Assembly: GCA_016873375.1 (NCBI GenBank)
Contig: VGXJ01000026.1
Location: 1 to 12,103, forward strand
DNA: 12,103 nucleotides
From: Phycisphaerae bacterium
Lineage (GTDB): Bacteria; Planctomycetota; Phycisphaerae; Phycisphaerales; SM1A02
Direction of reading: 5' to 3'
The notes below the pieces were generated by a model. That model was not told where the DNA came from. It did no database searches and worked only from the letters and a program-made list of their open reading frames with translations. Below are positions 1 to 5,809 of the stretch, in pieces (position 1 is the stretch's first letter; each line of letters starts with the position of its first letter). The position numbers and the translations under genes were made by a program.

Positions 1-285
1 GGTTCCGCGGCCGCCTGAGAGCTGGCGTGGCTCGGCGGGGGCCTCGAGGTAGTCGCGTCGGTGGTCGGGGCCGGGTTCAAGGTGCAGCCGCTCCCCGATG
101 GCGATCGAGGCCGGTTCGACCGGGATCCGGGCGCTCGGCAGGGGAAGATCCGGCCGCTTGGGCTCGAACATCCAGTCGAAGTGGTCGCCGCGCACGGGGC
201 AGGCGTGGTGCAGCACGACCCATCGGAGCGGTTGCTCCGAAGCCTGTGCCAGAAGACCCGGGAGAATCCAAGCATCCGGCTGCAC
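1..285 (-). CDS. LigD 3'-phosphoesterase-like protein, N-terminal part (runs off left edge)
   Basis: The leftward frame is open from a GTG at 285 to the window edge (95 codons), bounded upstream by a TAG at 295-297. It encodes a short leader, then RWVVLHHACP, DHFDWMFEP, and further on PDHRRDYLEAP followed by LSGGRGT. This order matches the DNA polymerase-ligase N-terminal (LigD 3'-phosphoesterase) fold: the HxDxxxE signature (H-F-D-W-M-F-E here), then a 'DH...Y...G.GRG' segment. In LigD the motif is usually HYDFRLE, so the arginine is replaced by methionine here, and activity is uncertain. Known LigD domains trim 3' ends during end joining; small stand-alone homologues of unknown role occur in planctomycetes. 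The GTG start is the only good initiator before the conserved region but has no clear ribosome binding site. The C-terminus is missing. The family call is from motif recognition only. Confidence 0.6.
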   Translation of the reverse strand, partial: MQPDAWILPGLLAQASEQPLRWVVLHHACPVRGDHFDWMFEPKRPDLPLPSARIPVEPASIAIGERLHLEPGPDHRRDYLEAPAEPRQLSGGRGT

Positions 286-313
286 AGGGGCAGACTAGTT
301 CTTGCGGGAGTCG

Positions 314-319
314 TATGAT
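314..319 (+). promoter_or_regulatory. Possible -10 element for the TPR lipoprotein operon
   Basis: TATGAT differs from the TATAAT consensus by one base and lies 27 bases before the ATG at 346, inside the 60-base gap between the two divergent genes. No convincing -35 hexamer sits 15-18 bases upstream, so this is only a candidate. Confidence 0.25.
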
Positions 320-345
320 CGCGCCCAACGAACGGAATCGTGACC

Positions 346-1005
346 ATGAGAAAGACTCTCTTCATCGTTGCGGCACTCGCCGCTGCAGCCTGCCAAGGCC
401 CCCAGCCCATGGAGAAGGCGATCGACCTCGCCAAGCACTACTGCGAGCACCAGCAGTGGAGCCAGGCAGCCGCCGAACTCAAGCCGATCATGGATGCCGC
501 GCCGAGTGACTGGAAGGTCAACTACTGGTACGGCATCGCCACGACCAACCTCGGTGAACTGAACACCGCCCGTGCGGCGCTCGAACTTGCGGCCACTGCC
601 AAGCCGAACAATGTCGATGTTGCCGTCGCGTTCGCCGAAGTGCTCTATCGCCAAAAGGAGTATCCGAAGCTCTACGCGCTGCTGCGCAGCACCGGTGCAG
701 CGATGAGTTCGCCGGTCGCCTACAACGCGCTGGCTGGATACGCAGAGCAGATCGGCGATTACGACACTGCGCTCAACGCCACGAACTCGGCGATCCAGGT
801 CGATGACGGTCTCAGCGCACCGGTGCGTTCCGAGACATATGTCCAGGCCGGCATGCTGCTCGCGCGCATCCAGAGGTCCGACGAGGCGACCCGCCGCTTC
901 CGACAGGCCTACGGCCTCAATCCGCAGAACATGATCGCAGTCGAGCAGCTCAAGGCTCGTGGCGTGGCGATCAACGACACCACGGCGCTGCCCCCGGGTC
1001 TTTGA
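346..1005 (+). CDS. TPR-repeat lipoprotein of unknown function
   Basis: This is a 219-residue protein starting at ATG 346, preceded by GGAA at 334-337; a GTG six bases upstream (340) is a weaker alternative. The N-terminus MRKTLFIVAALAAAACQG is a short lipoprotein-type signal with the candidate lipidated cysteine at residue 16; position -3 is Ala instead of the usual Leu, so the lipobox is imperfect. The rest is alpha-helical with tetratricopeptide-like repeats: roughly residues 20-53, 54-87 (WYGIATTNLGELNTA), 121-154 (YNALAGYAEQIGDYDTA) and 160-195 (QAGMLLARIQRSDEA, with a final NP). Such repeats bind proteins, probably at the cell envelope here. The TGA stop overlaps the TTG start of the following regulator-methyltransferase gene, so the two are probably translated together. 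No specific partner can be named. Confidence 0.8.
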   Translation: MRKTLFIVAALAAAACQGPQPMEKAIDLAKHYCEHQQWSQAAAELKPIMDAAPSDWKVNYWYGIATTNLGELNTARAALELAATAKPNNVDVAVAFAEVLYRQKEYPKLYALLRSTGAAMSSPVAYNALAGYAEQIGDYDTALNATNSAIQVDDGLSAPVRSETYVQAGMLLARIQRSDEATRRFRQAYGLNPQNMIAVEQLKARGVAINDTTALPPGL

Positions 1006-1967
1006 TCGTGCCGCGCCAGGAAGGCCCGCTGCAGCAATGGGTGCGGGACCTTTCGGTCCTGGCCGATCCCATCCGTGTGCGCATCCTGTGCGTGCTGCGT
1101 CACGAGGAGCTCGGCGTGGGCGAGATCGCCCGCACGCTGGGCGTGCCGCAATCGACCGCAAGCCGTCACCTGAAGCCGCTGCATGAAGCAGGCCTCGTCC
1201 TTCGACGCGGCAGCGGCACGCGCACGCTGCATGCGGCGGCCACCACGGCGTCGGGTCCGGCGGCGCAGCTTTGGTCGATGGCCGCAGAGCGTGCAGCGAG
1301 CGATCCGGCGGTTGAGCAGGACCTGGAGCGCCTGCATCAGGTGCTGGCTGAGCGCCGCATCGACAGCGTGGACTTCTTCGGTCGCGTGGCGGGCGAGTGG
1401 GATGCGTTGCGTCGAACGCTCTTCGGAGAGCACTTCATCGACGAGGCGCTCTGCAGCCTCGTGCCGCACGACTGGGTCGTTGCCGACCTTGGGTGCGGCA
1501 CGGGCGAGGTGGCCGAGCGGCTCGCGCCACTCGTGAAGAAGGTCGTGCTCATCGATCGCGAGCCTGCCATGCTCGACGGTGCCCGCAAGCGCCTGAAGGG
1601 TTCCACCAACTGCGAGTTCCGCAAGGGCGACCTGCTTGAGCTTCCCGGCCGTGCTGGCGAATGGGATGCGGCCGTCGCCATGCTGGTGCTTCACCATGTC
1701 GAGCATCCGGGGCGCGCCCTGAGACAGGTGGCGCGTTGCCTCAAGCCCGGCGGGACAGTGCTCGTCGTCGACCTCGCCCCGCATGACCACGAGGAGTTCC
1801 GTCACCGCATGGGTCACGCTCACCTTGGCTTCGGCGAAAGGGCGCTCGCGTCCTGTGCAGCGGAGGCAGGGCTGCGCCTTGGGCGCTGGCGTCGCTTGCG
1901 CCCCGACACCCACAGCAGGGGGCCCGGGCTGTTTGCGGCAGTGCTCACCAAGCCTGCGGCACGCTGA
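1002..1967 (+). CDS. ArsR-family regulator fused to a SAM-dependent methyltransferase
   Basis: The product has 321 residues in two domains. Residues 12-80 form an ArsR-type winged helix (LADPIRVRILCVL, then recognition helix VPQSTASRHLKPLHEAGLV). The metal-binding ELCVCDL motif of ArsR/SmtB sensors reads ELGVGEI here, so both metal cysteines are absent and it is unlikely to be a classical metal sensor. Residues 125-137 (FGRVAGEWDALRR) are a linker typical of this fusion family. Residues 158-260 form a class I Rossmann methyltransferase: motif I ADLGCGTGEV, acidic residue in LIDREPAM, KGDLLELP, and LHHVEHPGRALRQ before LKPGGTVLVVDL. The start is TTG at 1002, overlapping the previous stop (TTGA), or GTG at 1008; no strong ribosome site is seen, which fits translational coupling. 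Relatives often sit beside methionine-cycle genes; here it precedes iscSUA. The methyl acceptor is unknown. Confidence 0.9.
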   Translation: MIVPRQEGPLQQWVRDLSVLADPIRVRILCVLRHEELGVGEIARTLGVPQSTASRHLKPLHEAGLVLRRGSGTRTLHAAATTASGPAAQLWSMAAERAASDPAVEQDLERLHQVLAERRIDSVDFFGRVAGEWDALRRTLFGEHFIDEALCSLVPHDWVVADLGCGTGEVAERLAPLVKKVVLIDREPAMLDGARKRLKGSTNCEFRKGDLLELPGRAGEWDAAVAMLVLHHVEHPGRALRQVARCLKPGGTVLVVDLAPHDHEEFRHRMGHAHLGFGERALASCAAEAGLRLGRWRRLRPDTHSRGPGLFAAVLTKPAAR

Positions 1968-2095
1968 GGGATGCGGTTTCCAACCTTGCAACGCGCAAGT
2001 TCCGGGATCTGGAGCCGGGCAAGCCCTCGTCTTGGGGGTCGTGGCGGCATACACTTGCGGGTCTCCCTGAGACTCAGTTGCAGGATCCCCACACC

Positions 2096-3334
2096 ATGGC
2101 CGTCAAGACCCCCATCTACCTCGACAATGCCGCCACCACCCGCTGCGACCCCCGCGTCGTGGAGGCCATGCTTCCTTACTTCAGTGAGAAGTTCGGCAAT
2201 GCAGGCAGCCGCAACCACCGCTTCGGCTGGGATGCGGAGGATGGCATCGAGACCGCCCGCGAGCAGGCCGCACGCCTGATCGGTGCGGATGCGAAGGAAG
2301 TCATCTTCACCAGCGGTGCGACCGAGGGCAACAACCTCGCGGTCAAGGGTGCTGCCGAGATCTACGCCAAGGCTCCCGCCGGACAGCAGGGACGCGGCCA
2401 CATCATCACCTGCACCATCGAGCACAAGGCGGTGCTCGATCCCTGCAAGCGCCTCCAGCGCGAGGGGTTCGACGTCACCTTCCTCGATCCGCCAGCCGAT
2501 GGCGTGATCACCGCGGAGATGGTGCGGGCGGCCATGCGCCCCGACACGATCCTCGTGAGCATCATGTGGGCCAACAATGAAATTGGCACCATCAACGAAA
2601 TCCCCCAGATCGGCCGTCTCTGCCATGAGAAGGGCGTGATCTTCCACACCGACGGCACGCAGTGGGTCGGCAAGATGCCCACCGATGTCGAGCGAGACTG
2701 CATCGACCTGCTCAGCTGGAGCGGCCACAAGATGTACGGCCCCAAGGGCGTCGGCGCGCTCTATGTGCGTCGCCGCAAGCCGCGCGTGCGCCTCGAGGCG
2801 CTGATCGACGGTGGCGGCCAAGAACGCGGCATGCGCAGCGGCACGCAGAACGTGACCGGGATCATCGGCTTCGGCAAGGCGTGCGAGCTCTGCCAAGCTG
2901 AGATGGAGCATGATCGAGAGCGCCTGCTCAAGCTGCGCCGCCGTCTCGAGGATGGCCTGTCCGGCCGAATGGAAGTCGTGCAGGTCAACGGTCACCGTGA
3001 CCGCCGCCTGCCGCACATCGCCAACCTCAGCTTCGGCTTCGTCGAGGGCGAAAGCCTGATGATGGGCATCAAGGACATCGCCTGCTCGTCGGGCAGCGCC
3101 TGCACGAGCGCAAGCCTCGAGCCGAGCTATGTGCTCAAGGGGCTTGGCGTGGGTGATGAGCTCGCGCACAGCAGCCTCCGCCTCTCCTTCGGTCGTTGGA
3201 CGACCGAGGAGGAAATCGACTACGCCATCGAGTCGATCTCGAAGGCCGTCGAGCACCTGCGCAAGCTGAGCCCGCTCTACGACCTCTACAAGGAGGGGGT
3301 CGACCTGAGCACCATCGAGTGGCAGCACCACTGA
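2096..3334 (+). CDS. iscS: Cysteine desulfurase IscS
   Basis: This PLP enzyme of 412 residues removes sulfur from cysteine and passes it as a persulfide to IscU and other acceptors. The visible signatures are YLDNAATT at residues 8-15, the cofactor phosphate loop TSGATEGNN (72-80), H110 stacking on PLP, NNEIG (160-164), D186 and Q189, and the PLP lysine K212 in SGHKMYGPKG. The catalytic cysteine C336 lies in SSGSACTSASLEPSYVL, the long flexible loop of the IscS/NifS group rather than the SufS group. The C-terminus LSPLYDLYKEGVDLSTIEW is the IscU-docking tail of true IscS proteins. ATG 2096 is preceded by AGGA at 2082-2085; a TTG at 2078 would add only six residues. Length matches the family (about 404). 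iscU follows after 52 bases. Confidence 0.97.
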   Translation: MAVKTPIYLDNAATTRCDPRVVEAMLPYFSEKFGNAGSRNHRFGWDAEDGIETAREQAARLIGADAKEVIFTSGATEGNNLAVKGAAEIYAKAPAGQQGRGHIITCTIEHKAVLDPCKRLQREGFDVTFLDPPADGVITAEMVRAAMRPDTILVSIMWANNEIGTINEIPQIGRLCHEKGVIFHTDGTQWVGKMPTDVERDCIDLLSWSGHKMYGPKGVGALYVRRRKPRVRLEALIDGGGQERGMRSGTQNVTGIIGFGKACELCQAEMEHDRERLLKLRRRLEDGLSGRMEVVQVNGHRDRRLPHIANLSFGFVEGESLMMGIKDIACSSGSACTSASLEPSYVLKGLGVGDELAHSSLRLSFGRWTTEEEIDYAIESISKAVEHLRKLSPLYDLYKEGVDLSTIEWQHH

Positions 3335-3386
3335 ACCGCTGCACCGTCCCGATCAACCACCGCACACGAGACACGAGGAACACACC

Positions 3387-3812
3387 ATGGCATACAGCGA
3401 AAAGGTCGTCGATCACTACCAGAACCCGCGCAACGTCGGCTCGTTCGGAGCCAGCTCCGATGTCAAGACCCGCACCGACATCGGCGTGGGCATCGTCGGC
3501 GCGCCCGAGTGCGGTGACGTGATGCAGCTCCAGCTCAAGGTGACCGCTGACGGCGTCATCGAGGATGCCAAGTTCAAGTGCTTCGGCTGCGGCAGCGCGA
3601 TCGCCAGCAGCAGCCTCGCCACCGAGTGGGTCAAGGGCCGCACGGTCGACGAGGCCCTGCAGATCAAGAACACCCAGATCGTCGAGGAACTCGCGCTCCC
3701 GCCGGTCAAGATCCACTGCAGCGTGCTCGCCGAGGACTCGATCCGCGCCGCGATCGAGGACTGGAAGAAGAAGAACGGCATCGCCGTCGCCGAAGAGGCC
3801 CACGCCCACTGA
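3387..3812 (+). CDS. iscU: Iron-sulfur cluster scaffold protein IscU
   Basis: The 141-residue protein is the scaffold on which 2Fe-2S clusters are built in the cytoplasm from IscS-derived sulfur. All cluster ligands are present: C42 in GAPECGDV with D44, C65 in FKCFGCGSAIASSS, and H110-C111 in KIHCSVLAED. The pentapeptide LPPVK (104-108), the docking site for the chaperone HscA in classical ISC systems, is intact. A GAGGA ribosome site (3375-3379) lies seven bases before the ATG. It sits 52 bases after iscS and 42 before iscA, so one transcript is likely. The final residues after KKKNG are a short, poorly conserved tail ending in HAH. Presence of LPPVK implies that hscA/hscB exist elsewhere in the genome. 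Confidence 0.97.
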   Translation: MAYSEKVVDHYQNPRNVGSFGASSDVKTRTDIGVGIVGAPECGDVMQLQLKVTADGVIEDAKFKCFGCGSAIASSSLATEWVKGRTVDEALQIKNTQIVEELALPPVKIHCSVLAEDSIRAAIEDWKKKNGIAVAEEAHAH

Positions 3813-3818
3813 ACCACG

Positions 3819-3831
3819 GGGCCCCAGGCCC
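3819..3831 (+). other. Small intercistronic hairpin between iscU and iscA
   Basis: GGGCC and GGCCC pair around the three-base loop CCA, extended by AC/GT across a bulged G (3816-3833). No U-tract follows. It could stabilise message ends or modestly attenuate iscA, but may have no function. Confidence 0.25.
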
Positions 3832-3854
3832 GTACCACCTACAAGGAATCAACC

Positions 3855-4250
3855 ATGCCAGTGCACGTCACCGAAACCGCCGCCCGTGAAATCGACGCCA
3901 TCATCGACCAGCAGGGCCTTGACCGCGAGAAGATCCGCCTGCGCGTGGGCGTGAAGGGCGGGGGATGCTCCGGCTTCACCTACCTGCTCGACCTCACCGA
4001 GGTCCAGAAGGAGACTGATGAGGAGTGGGCGTTCACCTACACGCGTCGCGCGAAGGGCAGCGAGGGCGGCGGCGTGGTCACCGCGGAATCTCCCGCGTTC
4101 ACCGTGAAGGTGATTTGCGATCCCAAGAGCTACCTCTACCTCAACGGCACCACGATCGACTTCAAGGATGAGCTGATGGGCCGAGGCTTCGTCTTCAACA
4201 ACCCCAACTCGACCTCGACCTGCGGCTGCGGCAGCAGCTTCAGCGCCTGA
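3855..4250 (+). CDS. iscA: A-type iron-sulfur carrier IscA/ErpA/SufA-like
   Basis: The 131-residue A-type carrier holds iron or a cluster and passes it to target proteins. The three invariant cysteines are present: C38 in GGGCSGFTY, and C123 and C125 in STCGCGSSFS at the C-terminus. The core motifs SYLYLNGTTIDF and GFVFNNPNS also fit. It is about 20 residues longer than E. coli IscA (107) because of a Gly-rich insertion near residues 63-80 (RRAKGSEGGGVV), between the second and third core strands. The ATG is preceded by AAGGAA (3843-3848) at six bases. It ends the iscSUA group: no hscB, hscA or fdx follows, and the next gene is convergent. The subtype (IscA, ErpA or SufA) cannot be fixed from sequence alone; position favours IscA. 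Confidence 0.93.
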   Translation: MPVHVTETAAREIDAIIDQQGLDREKIRLRVGVKGGGCSGFTYLLDLTEVQKETDEEWAFTYTRRAKGSEGGGVVTAESPAFTVKVICDPKSYLYLNGTTIDFKDELMGRGFVFNNPNSTSTCGCGSSFSA

Positions 4251-4283
4251 GTCTGTCCTGACGCGGCGCGTTGCGCCGTCGCA

Positions 4284-4341
4284 GCATGATCCATCCAGCG
4301 GGGCGCCCTTTCGGGCGCCCTGCTGTCATGGTGGATCGTGC
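4284..4341. terminator. Two-tier inverted repeat, probable bidirectional terminator
   Basis: The inner part is a 13-bp stem (4296-4308 with 4313-4325, one G-U pair) around the loop TTTC. Eight of its pairs come from the repeated palindrome GGGCGCCC. An outer stem pairs GCATGATCCA (4284-4293) with TGGATCGTGC (4332-4341), nine of ten bases matching plus one wobble. It lies exactly between the convergent iscA and SGNH genes, so it can end transcripts from both sides. Neither strand shows a real T-run, so it is not a textbook intrinsic terminator. Confidence 0.6.
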
Positions 4342-4355
4342 ATGCTCACGCTCGA

Positions 4356-5078
4356 TCAGGGTCGCGAAGGGGCGGGCATCACGGGCGCGAGCGCCTCGGC
4401 CCAGATCGCGTAGCCGGCTGGCGACAGGTGCAACGCATCCGGCATCAGGGCAGCGTCGATCGAGCCGTCGGCCTTGACGAAGCGTGCGCCGCAGTCGATC
4501 CAGCGCACCTTCGGATCGTCCTTGAAGGCCGACTGCAGCGCTTGGTTGATCTGCAGCAGATCGCCGCGCATGGCATTGAGTCCCTCCCCTCGAGGGAAGA
4601 CCGCCATGAGCGCGAGGGTCGCCTCGGGAACTTGAGCACGGATCATGCGTGCGACCGCAGTCACGCCGGCCAGCGTGCCTTTGGCATCGTCGTGCTGGTG
4701 TCCGAGGTTGTTGGTGCCGATGAGCAGCACCACGACCCTCGGCGCGAGCCGGGTGAGCGGTGCCTGGGAGAGTCGCCACAGGACATGTTCCGTGCGATCG
4801 CCGCTCACGCCCAGGTTCACGGCGCCGAGCGGTGCGATGGTGCGTTCCCACGATGCACGACCGCCATCTTCCCAGCCTTGCGTGATGCTGTCGCCCACGA
4901 ACACCACTGCCGCAGGGGGCGCCGTCCGGGCTCGCTCGAGCACGAGCTGCTGTCGGGGCAGGATCCCTTCCTCGTCGCGTGGCACGGGCGTGAGCGAGGG
5001 CCCGTCGACGGGGCTTGCAGCGAGTCCGAGCGTGGCGGCGAGACCGGTCAGGACGGCGCGGGGCGAAGGAAGTGTCAT
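4356..5078 (-). CDS. Exported SGNH/GDSL hydrolase, PAF-acetylhydrolase-like
   Basis: This 240-residue esterase begins MTLPSPRAVLTGLAATLGLAA, a likely Sec signal ending near residue 22; upstream in-frame starts (up to 5171) would bury this signal, so ATG 5078 is preferred. The SGNH blocks are all visible: GDSITQGW with nucleophile S64, NLGVSGDRTEHVLWRL with the oxyanion glycine near 93, GTNN with N123, and MPDALHLSP with D214 and H217. The arrangement 'SGDRTEHVLWRL ... DGSI ... HLSPAGY' resembles platelet-activating-factor acetylhydrolase Ib-like bacterial esterases, which deacetylate sugars or lipids. The true substrate is unknown. It is the last gene of the leftward series, separated from the upstream lipoprotein gene by a terminator-like hairpin at 5123-5148, so it may have its own promoter. 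Confidence 0.9.
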   Translation of the reverse strand: MTLPSPRAVLTGLAATLGLAASPVDGPSLTPVPRDEEGILPRQQLVLERARTAPPAAVVFVGDSITQGWEDGGRASWERTIAPLGAVNLGVSGDRTEHVLWRLSQAPLTRLAPRVVVLLIGTNNLGHQHDDAKGTLAGVTAVARMIRAQVPEATLALMAVFPRGEGLNAMRGDLLQINQALQSAFKDDPKVRWIDCGARFVKADGSIDAALMPDALHLSPAGYAIWAEALAPVMPAPSRP

Positions 5079-5122
5079 GCGCGCACGGTAGCGCGAGCCA
5101 CACCGGGCCTGCACCAACGACA

Positions 5123-5148
5123 GCGGACGGGCCGTGTGGCCCGTCCGC
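5123..5148 (-). terminator. Intrinsic terminator-like hairpin after the lipoprotein gene
   Basis: GCGGACGGGCC pairs perfectly with GGCCCGTCCGC (11 bp) around GTGT. It lies 24 bases beyond the lipoprotein stop. On the leftward transcript it is followed by UGUCGUUGGUG, only a weak U-tract. Confidence 0.6.
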
Positions 5149-5171
5149 AGGTCAGGTGATCCGTGATGCAC

Positions 5172-5681
5172 TCAGCGGGGCTGGCCGCTGGTGTCCATGA
5201 TCGGCGTTGGGCTGAGCATGGAGGGGAAGCCCCAGAGCCAGAAGCGGTTCCAGTCATCGGTCAGGATCCGCATGTTCTGGTTGAGACCGATGTCGATGTT
5301 GCGGTCAGCCGCGTCGTGCGTCTGCGAGATGCTGTACATCTCCGGGCTCGGGTCCTTCAGGATCGCATAGGCGCTGGTGGCGTATTCCTGGGTTGCACGG
5401 CGATTGAAGTCATCGATCTTGGCCTTGAGTTCCGGGTTCCTGTCGACTTCCTTCTCGACGTTCCCGTCGTTGGCGATGCGACGCTCGTCTCGAAGCGCGA
5501 TTCGCTCCTCGCGAAGCGAGGGTGAGAGCTGCTTGACGCGGTCGTCAAGGGAAGACAGGGTGGTCCAGTCCTTGGGGCAGTCGGCGGGCGCCGAGATGTC
5601 GCGCGGCTGCTCGTGGGTCGGCACGGCGCAGGCGGCCAAAGCGAGCGTGGACAGGCAGATGGTGAGGCAGGTGCTCTTCAT
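5172..5681 (-). CDS. Small hypothetical lipoprotein
   Basis: I do not recognise a family. The 169-residue product starts MKSTCLTICLSTLALAAC with a clean lipobox (L15-A-A-C18), so it should be processed by signal peptidase II and lipidated at C18; Ala at +2 would direct it to an outer membrane by the E. coli rule. The mature part is highly charged. Residues 45-95 (DDRVKQL, REERIALRDERR, EKEVDRNPELKAKIDDF) look like a helical or coiled-coil segment, followed by a Trp-rich stretch (DDWNRFWLWGFPS) near residues 142-154. The ATG has a good AAGAGGG site about ten bases upstream. It is flanked on both sides by hairpins and is probably a single-gene unit. The clean signal and ribosome site support a real gene; function is unknown. 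Confidence 0.75.
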   Translation of the reverse strand: MKSTCLTICLSTLALAACAVPTHEQPRDISAPADCPKDWTTLSSLDDRVKQLSPSLREERIALRDERRIANDGNVEKEVDRNPELKAKIDDFNRRATQEYATSAYAILKDPSPEMYSISQTHDAADRNIDIGLNQNMRILTDDWNRFWLWGFPSMLSPTPIMDTSGQPR

Positions 5682-5774
5682 GGTCGTGGGGCCCTCTTGC
5701 GGGAGTCAGGACTATACGGGAAAGATGCCACAGGCGATGCACCCAACGCATGGTCGTCAGGGCGTGGCTTCAAT

Positions 5775-5800
5775 CGGCGGGGCTTCGAAACCTGCCGCCG
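5775..5800 (-). terminator. Weak hairpin after the peptidase gene
   Basis: CGGCGG pairs with CCGCCG; after a two-base bulge (TG), GG/CC extends the stem, with an eight-base loop. It lies ten bases past the peptidase stop on the leftward transcript. There is no strong U-tract, so termination here is only possible. Confidence 0.35.
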
Positions 5801-5809
5801 GACAGCACA

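Noticed and set aside
27..509. Rightward 160-codon open frame at the left edge
   Set aside because: It overlaps the phosphoesterase-like gene and the TPR lipoprotein start, and is Arg/Pro/Gly-rich without motifs.
1985..1999. CTTGC/GCAAG hairpin after the ArsR-methyltransferase gene
   Set aside because: Only five base pairs with no U-tract; too weak to call a terminator.
2032..2055. TTGGGG and TACACT as a promoter for iscS
   Set aside because: The spacing is only 12 bases, too short for a sigma-70 type promoter. No other convincing pair was found in 1968-2095.
1820..3331. Leftward 503-codon open frame opposite iscS
   Set aside because: It is the codon-biased shadow of iscS. The iscS frame holds every catalytic motif.
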